DNA from: Cyanobium sp. ATX 6A2
Lineage (GTDB): Bacteria > Cyanobacteriota > Cyanobacteriia > PCC-6307 > Cyanobiaceae
Reading direction: 5' to 3'
Assembly (NCBI RefSeq): GCF_024346355.1
Contig: NZ_JAGQCU010000001.1
Location: 310,001-374,000, forward strand
DNA length: 64,000 nucleotides
Notes under the pieces: generated by a model
Database searches by the model: none
What the model saw: the letters and a program-made list of their open reading frames with translations, nothing else
What the model was told of the DNA's origin: nothing
In this document: positions 1-8,602 of the stretch, in pieces
Numbering within the stretch: position 1 is the stretch's first letter
How the letters are laid out: each line of letters starts with the position of its first letter
Translations under genes and position numbers: made by a program

Positions 1-200
1 AGGCGCTCGATCAGGCCGCCATGGCCCAACGTCCAGGCCTCGGTGGCCAGCAGATGCACGGGGGTCAGGCCCAGGCGCAGCACTTCCTGCAGCAGGTGGG
101 TGCCCTCCAGCAACAACAGGCCCTGGTCCCGCCGGCCCCGCGACTCGTGCAGCCCGCGCAGCCGCTGCACCAGCGGGTTGCGGCGGCTGGTGATCAGCTC
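1..200 (-). CDS. SpoU/TrmH-type rRNA 2'-O-methyltransferase, N-terminal part (runs off left edge)
   Basis: The minus-strand frame reads LITSRRNPLVQRLRGLHES followed by a segment with LLLLEGTHLLQE, which is the N-terminal substrate-binding part of SpoU-family 23S rRNA ribose methyltransferases; the catalytic knot domain would lie beyond the left edge. The frame has no ATG, GTG or TTG before the conserved ITSRRNP segment. The first standard start is a GTG at 168-170, which would delete conserved residues, so the true start is uncertain and could be a rare codon. It lies just downstream of tRNA-Leu(CAG) on the same strand. Family call is fairly sure, start is not. Confidence 0.75.
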
Positions 201-264
201 CGGGCCATCAGCAGCGGTTGGGCCGAAAGTCAGCGATCGGGGTTTTGCGATCGGGGTGTTGCGA

Positions 265-348
265 TGCGGATGGGGAGACTTGAACTCCCACGACATTGCT
301 GCCACTAGTACCTGAAACTAGCGCGTCTACCAATTCCGCCACATCCGC
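265..348 (-). tRNA. tRNA-Leu, anticodon CAG
   Basis: The minus strand folds as a class II tRNA: acceptor GCGGATG pairs with CATCCGC, the anticodon stem CTAGT/ACTAG encloses TTCAGGT giving anticodon CAG, a long variable arm follows, and the T arm is GGGAG-TTCAAGT-CTCCC. The discriminator is A and CCA is not encoded. Confidence 0.95.
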
Positions 349-614
349 GTGACCGTCGCGCTTTGCGACCGAATAAAGGTACGACATCACCCGGCAGCGC
401 CCCGCTCTGCCCACCCCCGTGCCCGGGGCCAGTTCCCCCAGCGGATGGCTGGACGAAATACGAGTTTGTTGGCACCATGCGTCGACATTGCTGGGCAGCC
501 CGACCCGTGACCCTCAACGCTGTCCCCGAGAAAGCCAAAGCCGCCCTCGTCACCTCGGCTACCGCTCTGCGTTCCGGGTCACACGTAGTCTCAGCCACGC
601 AGCTGGCCTCTCCG

Positions 615-1955
615 ATGGCGGCTGCGCTCACCAGCAGCGAGCCACCCCTGGACAGCGATCGTTCCTTTCTGCGCATCCGTGGTGGATATCCCCTCAGCGG
701 TGAACTCCGCGTCAGCGGTGCCAAGAACTCGGCATTGGTGCTGATGGCCGCCTGCCTGCTCAGCCGCGATTCCATCCGGTTGCGCAATGTGCCGGCCCTC
801 ACCGACATCAACGGCATGGCAGACATGCTCGAGAGCCTCGGCGGCCGGGTTGAGCGCCATGGCGACGCCCTGGAGCTGGACGGCTCCGGCATCAATTGCT
901 CCGCGGCTCCCTACGAGCTGGTGAACAGCCTGCGGGCCAGCTTCTTCTGCATCGGGCCCCTGCTGGCCCGCATGGGGATGGCCCGGGTTCCCCTTCCCGG
1001 TGGCTGCAAGATCGGCAGCCGTCCCGTCGAAGAGCACGTCAAGGGCCTCAAGGCCCTCGGAGCGCAGGTCACCATCGAGCACGGCGTGGTCACGGCGGCC
1101 GTGCCCGGTCCCTGTCGTCGCCTCAAGGGCGCCCGCATCGTGCTCGACTGCCCGAGCGTGGGTGCCACGGAAACCCTGATGATGGCCGCCGCTCTCGCCG
1201 ACGGCGAGACGGTGATCGAGAACGCCGCCCTCGAGCCCGAGGTGGTGGATCTGGCCGACCTGCTGGTGGCCATGGGCTCCCGCATCCGTGGTGCCGGCAC
1301 GCCCATCATCACCATCGCCGGCGTCGACCATCTGCATGGGGCCGACTACGCGGTGATCCCCGATCGCATCGAGGCCGGCACCTTCCTTCTGGCCGCCGCC
1401 ATCACCCGCTCCAGCCTGCGGGTGGCTCCGCTGATTCCCGCCCATCTCTGTGCCGTGCTCAGCAAGCTGGAGCAGGCCGGCTGCCGGCTCGATCACGACG
1501 ACGAGGGCCTGACCCTCTCGGCCGAACGGATCATCGGCGTGGATCTGCGCACCCAGCCCTTTCCCGGCTTTCCCACCGATCTGCAGGCACCGTTCATGAG
1601 CCTGCTGGCCACCGCCGAGGGCACCAGCATGGTGACCGAGGTCATCTTCGAAAACCGCTTGCAGCACGTGGCTGAGCTGCAGCGCATGGGCGCCTCCATC
1701 CGCACCCAGGGCAACACCGCCTTCGTCGAAGGTGTCGCCAGGCTCAGCGGCGCTCCGGTGCAGGGCACCGACCTGCGGGCCTCGGCCGCCATGGTGCTGG
1801 CCGGCCTGGCCGCCGAGGGCACCACGGATGTGTATGGCCTCGACTATCTCGACCGCGGCTACGCCAACCTCGAAGCCAAGCTGAACGCGGTTGGCGCTGC
1901 GATCAGCCGCTGCGACCCAACCCTGAAAGCCGGCGCCAGCGCCCTTGCCGCCTAG
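615..1955 (+). CDS. murA: UDP-N-acetylglucosamine 1-carboxyvinyltransferase MurA
   Basis: MurA transfers enolpyruvate from PEP to UDP-GlcNAc, the first committed step of peptidoglycan synthesis in the cytoplasm. The product of 446 residues matches the usual length. It has the substrate-binding SGAKNSAL near the N-terminus, the catalytic-loop Cys in [13 protein letters not shown], and the C-terminal segment [17 protein letters not shown]. The open frame extends upstream to about 363 with further possible starts, for example ATG 477; ATG 615 was chosen because homology to the family begins about 18 residues after it. The 266 bases between the tRNA-Leu gene and this start hold no other feature I can recognise. 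ddl and a class A PBP elsewhere in the window belong to the same pathway. Confidence 0.95.
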   Translation: MAAALTSSEPPLDSDRSFLRIRGGYPLSGELRVSGAKNSALVLMAACLLSRDSIRLRNVPALTDINGMADMLESLGGRVERHGDALELDGSGINCSAAPYELVNSLRASFFCIGPLLARMGMARVPLPGGCKIGSRPVEEHVKGLKALGAQVTIEHGVVTAAVPGPCRRLKGARIVLDCPSVGATETLMMAAALADGETVIENAALEPEVVDLADLLVAMGSRIRGAGTPIITIAGVDHLHGADYAVIPDRIEAGTFLLAAAITRSSLRVAPLIPAHLCAVLSKLEQAGCRLDHDDEGLTLSAERIIGVDLRTQPFPGFPTDLQAPFMSLLATAEGTSMVTEVIFENRLQHVAELQRMGASIRTQGNTAFVEGVARLSGAPVQGTDLRASAAMVLAGLAAEGTTDVYGLDYLDRGYANLEAKLNAVGAAISRCDPTLKAGASALAA

Positions 1956-1967
1956 GCTTCCGGCATT

Positions 1968-2049
1968 GGGAGCGTGCCGGAATTGGTAGACGGACTCGAC
2001 TCAAAATCGAGCGCCCTCGGGCATGTGGGTTCAAGTCCCACCGCTCCTA
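1968..2049 (+). tRNA. tRNA-Leu, anticodon CAA
   Basis: Acceptor GGGAGCG pairs with CGCTCCT (one G-U), anticodon stem CTCGA/TCGAG encloses CTCAAAA giving CAA, a class II variable arm follows, then T arm GTGGG-TTCAAGT-CCCAC and discriminator A at 2049. The discriminator base is also the A of the apparent argD start codon. Confidence 0.95.
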
Positions 2050-3302
2050 TGACAACCCAGACGGCAACGGCCGCTCAGAGGTCCGCCGACGCCCCCCTGA
2101 GCGCGGTGATGGACACCTACGCCCGCTTCCCCGTGGAGCTGGCCCGGGGCAAGGGAGTGTGGCTCTGGGACACCGACGGCCGGCGCTATCTCGACTGCGT
2201 CGCCGGCATCGCCGTCTGCACCCTGGGTCACAGCGACAGGCGCCTGCGCAAGGCGCTGAACCGCCAGCTGGGGCGGCTGCAGCATGTGTCCAACCTCTAC
2301 CGGATTCCGGAGCAGGAGCAGCTGGCCGCCGCGATCAGCGAGCGCAGCTGCTTCGAGCGGGTGTTCTTCTGCAATTCCGGCGCCGAGGCCAACGAGGCGG
2401 CCATCAAGCTGGCCCGCAAGCACGGCCAGCTGGTGCGCGGCATCGACGCTGGTGACGGCCGCTGCCCCCTGATCCTCACCGCCGAGGCCAGCTTCCACGG
2501 CCGCACCCTGGCCGCCGTCACGGCCACCGGTCAGCCCCGCTACCACCAGGGCTTCGAACCGATGGTGCAGGGGTTCCGCTACTTCCCCTACAACGACACC
2601 GCCGCCTTCGAGGCGCTGCTGAACGCCTGCGAGGCCGACGGCCCCCGGGTGGCGGCGGTGCTGGTGGAACCGCTGCAGGGTGAGGGAGGGGTGAACCCAG
2701 GTGATCCGGCCTTCTTTCAGCGCCTGCGCCAGCTCTGCGACCAGCACCGCATCCTGCTGATCTTCGATGAGGTGCAGATCGGCGTGGGCCGCAGCGGTCG
2801 CCTCTGGGGTTACGAGCGGCTCGGGGTGGAGCCCGACGCCTTCACCCTGGCCAAGGGGCTCGGCGGCGGCATTCCCATCGGTGCCCTGGCGGTGAAGCGG
2901 GCGGTGGACCACTTCCGCCCCGGCGACCACGCCAGCACCTTCGGCGGCAATCCCTTCGCCTGCCGCGCCGGGCTCACCGTGCTGGCCGAGATCGAGCGCC
3001 GCGATCTGCTCTCCCATGTGCAGCGCAGCGGCGAGCTGCTGCGGCAGCTGCTGGAGGAGCTGGTGACCCGCCATCCCCAGCTACTGGCCGGCCAGCGGGG
3101 CTGGGGGCTGCTGCAGGGTCTGGTGCTGCGCCCCGAGGCCCCCAGCGCCCCGCAGGTGGTGAAGGCCGCCCTGGCCGAGGGGCTGCTGCTGGTACCGGCC
3201 GGGGCCAGCGTGGTGCGCTTCGTGCCGCCACTCACGATCAAGCCGAAACATCTGCGTGAGGCCGTGCAGCGCCTGGAGCGGGCCCTGCTCAGCCTTGTCT
3301 GA
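2049..3302 (+). CDS. argD: Acetylornithine aminotransferase
   Basis: A PLP-dependent class III aminotransferase that converts N-acetylglutamate semialdehyde to N-acetylornithine in arginine synthesis. Visible marks are VSNLYRIPEQ, FCNSGAEANEAAIKLARK (PLP phosphate binding), FDEVQIGVGRSG with the cofactor-binding Asp, and the Schiff-base Lys in FTLAKGLGGG. At 417 residues it has the usual length. The ATG at 2049 overlaps the last base of tRNA-Leu(CAA); an alternative in-frame ATG at 2109 starts MDTYARFPVELARG, where strong family similarity begins, and would avoid the tRNA. The 3' end overlaps folC by 8 bases, suggesting translational coupling. Confidence 0.93.
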   Translation: MTTQTATAAQRSADAPLSAVMDTYARFPVELARGKGVWLWDTDGRRYLDCVAGIAVCTLGHSDRRLRKALNRQLGRLQHVSNLYRIPEQEQLAAAISERSCFERVFFCNSGAEANEAAIKLARKHGQLVRGIDAGDGRCPLILTAEASFHGRTLAAVTATGQPRYHQGFEPMVQGFRYFPYNDTAAFEALLNACEADGPRVAAVLVEPLQGEGGVNPGDPAFFQRLRQLCDQHRILLIFDEVQIGVGRSGRLWGYERLGVEPDAFTLAKGLGGGIPIGALAVKRAVDHFRPGDHASTFGGNPFACRAGLTVLAEIERRDLLSHVQRSGELLRQLLEELVTRHPQLLAGQRGWGLLQGLVLRPEAPSAPQVVKAALAEGLLLVPAGASVVRFVPPLTIKPKHLREAVQRLERALLSLV

Positions 3303-4548
3303 CGGACCGGGCCAGGGGCCCGCCGATCCCTTCGCCGACCTGATCGAGCCCTTCAGCCGCCGTGGCGTGGACCTGGGGCTGGAGCGGTTGGGGGCCGCCC
3401 TGGCGGATCTGGGCCACCCGGAGCGCCGATTCGCGGCCGTGCAGGTGGCCGGCACCAACGGCAAGGGTTCGATCTGCACCCTGGTGCACCAGGCCCTGCT
3501 AGCCGCCGGCATCCGCGCCGGGCTCTACACCTCGCCGCACCTGGTGAGCTGGACCGAGCGCATCCGCCTCGGTCCCGAGCCGATCGCCACCGACGCGCTG
3601 CGGCGGCAGCTGCAGGTGGCCGGTCCGGCCGCCCGCCGCCACCGGCTCACCCCCTTCGAGCTGGTAACGGCGGCGGCGTTCCTGGCCTTTGCCGAGAGCC
3701 GCCAGGAGCTGGTGGTGCTGGAGGTGGGGCTGGGCGGGCGGCTCGATGCCACCAGCTGCCATCCGGGCCGGGAGGTGGTGGGCTTCGCCAGCATCGATCT
3801 CGACCACGCTGAGTTTCTGGGGCCCGACGTGGCCACGATCGCCGCCGAAAAGGCGGGGGTGCTGCAGCCGGGCTGCGTGGCCGTGAGCGCCGCCCAGCGG
3901 CCCCAGGCGGCGGCGGTGTTGCACCGCAAGGCAACGGAGGTGGGGGCGGAGCTGCGCTGGCAGCCGCCGCTGGATCGCCAACGCTGGCCCCTGGGGCTGC
4001 CCGGGGCGGTGCAGGCCGACAACGGAGCCGTGGCCCTGGGCATGCTGCAGGCCCTGGCCGAACGGGGCTGGCCGATCAGCGACACGGCCATCCGCCGCGG
4101 TTTCGCCGCCGCCCGCTGGCCGGGACGGCTGCAGCCACACCACTGGCAGGGGATTCCGCTGTTGCTGGATGGAGCCCACAACCCAGCCGCAGCGCGGGCC
4201 CTGAGGGCCGAACTGGATGCCGATCCGGCCCGCTACGGGCTGCCACCGGGTCCGCGACGCTGGGTGCTCGGCATGCTCACCGCCAAGCAGGGCCCGGCGA
4301 TCCTCGAGGCCCTGCTGGGGCCCGGGGATCGGGCCTGGATCGTGCCGGTGACGGGCCACAGCAGCTGGACCCTGGCCCAGCTGCGGCAGGTCATGGCCGC
4401 AGGGCCGCAGGACTTGCTGGTTGGGCAGCTGTCGGAGGCGACGGATCCGCACACCGCCATCCGCCGCGCCGCCGGCGGGGCTGGACCGCTGATCGTGGCC
4501 GGCTCGCTCTATCTCCTCGGCCAGCTGCTGGCTGACGCAGGAGCCTGA
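3295..4548 (+). CDS. folC: Bifunctional folylpolyglutamate synthase / dihydrofolate synthase
   Basis: FolC adds glutamate to dihydropteroate or to folates in the cytoplasm, using ATP. The protein has the family P-loop VAGTNGKGSICTLVH, followed by AGLYTSPHLVSWTERI, the LEVGLGGRLDATS segment and DGAHNPAA in the C-terminal domain. The TTG at 3295 lies inside the end of argD (stop at 3300-3302), gives 417 residues and was preferred to an ATG at 3256 that would overlap argD by 47 bases. Same strand and overlapping argD, so probably one transcript. Confidence 0.92.
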   Translation: MSDGPGQGPADPFADLIEPFSRRGVDLGLERLGAALADLGHPERRFAAVQVAGTNGKGSICTLVHQALLAAGIRAGLYTSPHLVSWTERIRLGPEPIATDALRRQLQVAGPAARRHRLTPFELVTAAAFLAFAESRQELVVLEVGLGGRLDATSCHPGREVVGFASIDLDHAEFLGPDVATIAAEKAGVLQPGCVAVSAAQRPQAAAVLHRKATEVGAELRWQPPLDRQRWPLGLPGAVQADNGAVALGMLQALAERGWPISDTAIRRGFAAARWPGRLQPHHWQGIPLLLDGAHNPAAARALRAELDADPARYGLPPGPRRWVLGMLTAKQGPAILEALLGPGDRAWIVPVTGHSSWTLAQLRQVMAAGPQDLLVGQLSEATDPHTAIRRAAGGAGPLIVAGSLYLLGQLLADAGA

Positions 4549-4570
4549 ACCGGGGATCGGAGCCGAACGC

Positions 4571-5191
4571 GTGCGTCCTCCGCCCCAGACGGTCAGAGTG
4601 AGCATCAGCACCTGTCGCCCTTCTGTGTTCAGTTCCGCCCAGGCCCATCGCAGTCACCCCCTCGCGCGGCCCGGCGCCGCTGGCTTCTGGCCGGCGCTGA
4701 CCCTGCTGCTGGGGCTCACCCTCGTGGGGCTGGCCCTGATGGGGCTGGCCCTGCTGCTGGCGCCGGCCCCGGCCCGGGCTGAGTTCTCGGGCGTAGACTA
4801 CACGCTCACCAACCAGAACGAGGCCGACTTCCACGGCCAGGATCTGGCCAACACCTCCTTTGCCGGTGCCACCGGCCGCCACGCCAACTTCGCCGGCGCC
4901 AACCTGCACGGGGCGATCCTCACCCAGGCCGCCTTTCCACAGGCCAGCTTCCGCGGCGCCGATCTCAGCGGCGTGCTGATGGACAAGGTGGACTTCTCCG
5001 GCGCCGACTTCAGCGATGCCGTGCTCAGCGACGTGATCGCCGCGGGCAGCAACTTCGCCGGAGCCATCGTCACCAACGCCGACTTCAGCGAAGCCCTGAT
5101 CGACCGGGCTGACCAGCTCCAGCTCTGCCGTGAGGCCGAGGGAACCAACCCCCGCACCGGCGCCGACACCAGGCTGAGCCTCAACTGCTAG
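4571..5191 (+). CDS. Pentapeptide-repeat protein, probably exported to the thylakoid lumen
   Basis: 206 residues. A hydrophobic stretch (LTLLLGLTLVGLALMG at about residues 43-58) ends in an ARAEF signal-peptidase-like site. The mature part is a run of A(D/N)(L/F)xx pentapeptides (for example ANFAGANLHGA, FRGADLSGVL, ADFSDAV), predicted to form a short right-handed quadrilateral beta-helix. The C-terminal tail CREAEGTNPRTGADTRLSLNC, with a Cys at each end, is typical of cyanobacterial and chloroplast lumenal pentapeptide proteins such as TL17. Biochemical role is unknown. It follows folC after 22 bases but need not be functionally linked. Confidence 0.85.
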   Translation: MRPPPQTVRVSISTCRPSVFSSAQAHRSHPLARPGAAGFWPALTLLLGLTLVGLALMGLALLLAPAPARAEFSGVDYTLTNQNEADFHGQDLANTSFAGATGRHANFAGANLHGAILTQAAFPQASFRGADLSGVLMDKVDFSGADFSDAVLSDVIAAGSNFAGAIVTNADFSEALIDRADQLQLCREAEGTNPRTGADTRLSLNC

Positions 5192-5214
5192 CGACCTTGC
5201 TGATGTGTGGTGGC

Positions 5215-5230
5215 TGCGCAAGGTTGCGCA
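5215..5230. repeat. Perfect inverted repeat in the pentapeptide-MscS gap
   Basis: TGCGCAA and TTGCGCA flank GG, giving a 7-bp perfect hairpin 23 bases after the pentapeptide-protein stop. There is no T run after it, so it is at best a weak terminator. The rest of the 272-base gap (5192-5463) shows no gene I can support. Confidence 0.4.
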
Positions 5231-5463
5231 CAGAGATTGTGTCCGGATCGCAGGCTGAAGAACCTTCGCATTCGGCGAGCGATGATGTCTTTGTGTTGAA
5301 ACAGCATGAACAGCCAGAATAATCTGGCTCCGCGGCAATGGCGGTGATGCCACAAAGGACTTATCCTCGAGGAGTTGGATCCGTGGCCTCCTGTCGGAAC
5401 GCGCTTTCCAGTTGATCGGAACAGGTCTGAATTCCTGCTCCCAAGCAGTCTCCCACCTGGGGC

Positions 5464-6957
5464 ATGCCCATCCTAGATAACATCCTGCTCGCACTCGGCC
5501 TGGAGCTATCGCTGCTTGCACTGCGATTCGCCTGTCGCAAGCGCCGTCTGGCAGCGATCCCTCTACGGCTGCCCAGTCTGGCAATTCTGACCTGGCTGGC
5601 CATCCGCAGTCTCCCAGCGGAGTTTGTCACTCCTGAACTGCGTCCCTGGCTGGAAACAGCTCTCCTGCTGATCCGCTTCTACGCCGTCCTGGAGTTGGCG
5701 GTGTGGCTCACACTGGATCTTCCCAGTGCTTTGCCCTGGTGGCCGCGCCCAGCCAAGATTCTGCGCGATCTCGGCATGTTGATGGTCGCCTCCATGATCA
5801 CTGTGGTGGTGCTTCAGGAACAGGCAAAGATCAATGTGGTGGGCCTGGTGACAACATCCGCCATCCTCACTGCCGTGATTGGCCTGGCGGCACAGGAATC
5901 TCTCAAGGACTTCTTTGCAGGCATCGTTCTGCAGATCGATTCACCATTCCAGGAAGGCGACTTCATCACTTCAGGTGACGGCATCGAAGGTTGGGTTGTT
6001 TCCCTCACGCTCATGAGCACACGCCTCCAGCATGCTCACGGGGCCTTGATTACTCTCCCCAACAGTAGACTGTGGAATACTGATACCGAGATTCTTCGCT
6101 TTGGTCCGCGCGGCCCGATCGCCAGGGAGATCCACGTGAATCTCGACATGATGCTACCGCCGGAGCGGGCAACGGAGATCTTAATCCGGGTGGCGCGCAG
6201 CAATCCGCTTGTGCTTCAAACACCTGAGCCCACGGCGTTCGTCTATGCCTACGCGGATCATGCCATCACCTATGAGTTGGAGGTGTGGCATGAGGACCCT
6301 ACAGACAATGGGCTTGATATTCTGAGAGGGCAGCTTCTCGCCCAGATCTGGTATGCCCTTGAGCGCCAGGGCAGCAAGCTGCCCTACCCGGTTCGGGCAC
6401 TGAAGCCAATGCGGCAGCCAGTCTCCAGCAAGGACACCGCTGGCTACGACACGCAGGCCCGCATGGATCTGCTGGCACAGAATGTTCTCTTCAGTCATCT
6501 CAGTCCTGAACAACTGCAGCAGGTTGCTCCTCTCACCCGCTGTGTTCGCTTTGCGGCTGGAGAGGCCGTGGTGATCGAAGGTGAGGAGGGCGATATTCTT
6601 TATCAATTGGTCCAGGGCCGGGTCGAGGTCATCAAGCTCCTGGAGGGAGGCATAGAGAGAAAAGTGGCCGAACTGGAGCCAGGAGCAATCTTCGGCGAAA
6701 TGAGCGTCTTCCGCGGAGAACCGCGCAGTGCCACCGTTCGGGCATTGCAGGAATGCGAGCTTCTGGAGGTGGAACGCGACGATCTCAGGCCTCTCCTGGA
6801 AGGCAATCCACGCCTGGTGGAACGCCTGGCCGAACTGGTCAGTGACCGGCGGGCAAGCCTCAGCGATCTGAGTCGAGAAAAAAAAGAGGCCCAGGTGAAT
6901 CAGTTGGTGCAGCAGATGCTCAAGATCTTCTCGGGTTTTACGGGTGTGGAATCATAA
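5464..6957 (+). CDS. MscS-family mechanosensitive channel with C-terminal cyclic-nucleotide-binding domain
   Basis: 497 residues. The N-terminal part has about four hydrophobic segments, the last (about residues 120-150, NVVGLVTTSAILTAVIGLAA) being the pore helix of MscS channels, followed by the beta domain (FQEGDFITSGDGIEGWV). From about residue 330 a cNMP-binding domain begins: FSHLSPEQLQQVA, then the phosphate-binding cassette region IFGEMSVFRGEPRSATVRAL, whose Glu and Arg fit nucleotide binding. This is the bCNG architecture, in which ligand binding is proposed to gate an MscS-like pore in the inner membrane. It stands alone, with large gaps on both sides. Confidence 0.9.
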   Translation: MPILDNILLALGLELSLLALRFACRKRRLAAIPLRLPSLAILTWLAIRSLPAEFVTPELRPWLETALLLIRFYAVLELAVWLTLDLPSALPWWPRPAKILRDLGMLMVASMITVVVLQEQAKINVVGLVTTSAILTAVIGLAAQESLKDFFAGIVLQIDSPFQEGDFITSGDGIEGWVVSLTLMSTRLQHAHGALITLPNSRLWNTDTEILRFGPRGPIAREIHVNLDMMLPPERATEILIRVARSNPLVLQTPEPTAFVYAYADHAITYELEVWHEDPTDNGLDILRGQLLAQIWYALERQGSKLPYPVRALKPMRQPVSSKDTAGYDTQARMDLLAQNVLFSHLSPEQLQQVAPLTRCVRFAAGEAVVIEGEEGDILYQLVQGRVEVIKLLEGGIERKVAELEPGAIFGEMSVFRGEPRSATVRALQECELLEVERDDLRPLLEGNPRLVERLAELVSDRRASLSDLSREKKEAQVNQLVQQMLKIFSGFTGVES

Positions 6958-6983
6958 AGTCTCACACTGATTCAAATCAGACC

Positions 6984-7029
6984 CTGACTGACACTCACTG
7001 ATTTACACCCACTGACTGACACTCACTGA
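6984..7029. repeat. Direct repeat of an 18-mer
   Basis: CTGACTGACACTCACTGA occurs at 6984-7001 and again at 7012-7029, both made of CTGA/CACT-like subunits, 26 bases after the channel stop. The remaining gap (7030-7214) contains no supported gene. Origin may be slippage; no function is evident. Confidence 0.6.
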
Positions 7030-7214
7030 CGCAGCGCGGCACCTGTCAGCGCATTTCGCCGCTCGGGTTGCTGCCGCCTGAGCCTCACAGGCCGTGCCAT
7101 GGGCTGGGGAGAGTTGCTGGCTGGGCAGACTGGAACATGGCCAGGTTGGAGATTCCCTTCAGGCAGGGTCGACGTTCGGCATCGCGTTCGCCGAACGCAA
7201 TTCTCCGCAGACAT

Positions 7215-8588
7215 TTAGCGCTCCAACCACCCCCTCAGCTTGCCGGGGTTGAGCAGCCCGGCCGGGTCATAGGCCGCCTTGGCGGCCACCTGATCGGCAT
7301 CCACCACCCCCAGGCCGCCGTCCTCCACGGTGAGCACGTGGGGGTTGAACAGCGCGGCCCCCAGGGAGCGGGCCTGGTCCATCAGCTCCTGAAGCCGCTC
7401 CTGCCCCTGCCAGCGCAGCAGCGGCAGGGCCGCCAGCCGCGACACCCCCTGCTGGCGCACCGCCTCCAGATGCCAGAGCAGGTCGTCGCCCCAGCGCCCG
7501 CGCAGGGCCTCCAGGCAGGGGGCCACCGGCTCGGGCAGCAGCAGCTGCAGGTAGGTCCAGCCGTTCACCTGGGCCCGCCAGTGCAGGGTGGTGTGGTTCC
7601 AGCACAACTCCCGCATAGGCAGGCCGCGGCTGGTGCCCTGGGGGGCCTGCCACACGAGATCACCGCCCCGTTGCGCCAGCCAGGCGGGCAGGGGCTCGAG
7701 GGCGTCTGGGGCCGCCAGCAGCAGCAGGCGGTGCTCGCCGGCCGCCGCCGCCGGGCAGCCGGCCGGCCAGGGGGAGCGTGCGGCGATCGGGGCCTCCAGC
7801 AGGGTGAGGCCGTTGAGCAGCAAGGCTGTAGCCGGGAGAGCACGGGCCGCCTCCAGAGCCTGCTCCCAGCGCGTGAAGCCCACCACCAGCTGCTGCCAGG
7901 TCACGGCCTCGGTGGTGGGCAGGCGCAGGGCCGTGAGGATGCCGTTGGTGCCGTAGGCGTGGTTGAGGGGGGCGCTGGCGGCCGCATCCAGCTGGAGCAG
8001 CCGCGGCTCGGGCTCCACCGTCACCACCTCCAGGCCCAGCAGGTTGCCGGGATCGCGCAGGAATCCCCAGCGCAGCGAGCCGATGCCCCCCGATCCACCG
8101 GCGATGAAGCCGCCGATGGTGGCGCTGCGCCAGGTGCTGGGCACAAGCCTCAGGGCCCGCCCCTGGGGGGCCAGCTGCTGGTCGATGGCGGCCATCACGG
8201 CACCGGCCTCCACCTCGATCACACCACTGGCCGGCTCCAGGTGGCGCAGCCGCTGAAGGCCGGTGAGCTCGAGCACCACACCGCCGGCCAGGGGCACGCA
8301 CTGGCCGTAATTGCCGGTGCCGGCACCGCGCACGGTGAGGGGAACGCCGTGGCGGGCGCAGGCTCCAGCCACCAGGCGCACCTGCTCCACGGCCCTGGCC
8401 CGCACCGCCAGCTGGGCCCGCTTGCCGCTGAAGCGCTGCACCAGCACCGGCGAGTAGTCGAAGTAGTCACGCGAGAGGCGCTCCAGGTCCCCGGCCTCGG
8501 CCGCCGTGACCAGCGCCAGCCCAGGATCCCGGCCCCGCAGCTCGCTGGCCAGGGCGTCGATCTGGGCATCGCTGGGGCAGGGCTGCAT
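7215..8588 (-). CDS. FAD-binding oxidase/dehydrogenase of the GlcD (FAD-binding-4) type
   Basis: 457 residues. The PCMH-type FAD fold is shown by VRGAGTGNYGQCVPLAGGVV, ATIGGFIAGGSGGIGSLRWG and the segment LLGLEVVTVEPEPR; the C-terminus ends in AAYDPAGLLNPGKLRGW, the usual end of this oxidase superfamily (GlcD, D-lactate dehydrogenase and similar). The substrate cannot be read from the sequence. ATG 8588 places the conserved region about 40 residues in. It is the last gene of a tight minus-strand cluster (14-base gap to the amidohydrolase). Confidence 0.85.
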   Translation of the reverse strand: MQPCPSDAQIDALASELRGRDPGLALVTAAEAGDLERLSRDYFDYSPVLVQRFSGKRAQLAVRARAVEQVRLVAGACARHGVPLTVRGAGTGNYGQCVPLAGGVVLELTGLQRLRHLEPASGVIEVEAGAVMAAIDQQLAPQGRALRLVPSTWRSATIGGFIAGGSGGIGSLRWGFLRDPGNLLGLEVVTVEPEPRLLQLDAAASAPLNHAYGTNGILTALRLPTTEAVTWQQLVVGFTRWEQALEAARALPATALLLNGLTLLEAPIAARSPWPAGCPAAAAGEHRLLLLAAPDALEPLPAWLAQRGGDLVWQAPQGTSRGLPMRELCWNHTTLHWRAQVNGWTYLQLLLPEPVAPCLEALRGRWGDDLLWHLEAVRQQGVSRLAALPLLRWQGQERLQELMDQARSLGAALFNPHVLTVEDGGLGVVDADQVAAKAAYDPAGLLNPGKLRGWLER

Positions 8589-8602
8589 GGCGGCGGGTCG
8601 GG

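Noticed and set aside
591-1667. Long minus-strand frames opposite murA, argD, folC and many other genes
   Set aside because: They mirror the third-position G/C bias of the real genes, have no recognisable domains, and their residue composition (His, Gly, Gln, Ala, Arg rich) is that of antisense shadows.
6984-7029. Direct repeats after the channel gene as a phage attachment site
   Set aside because: No integrase or tRNA next to them, and no inserted gene between the copies.
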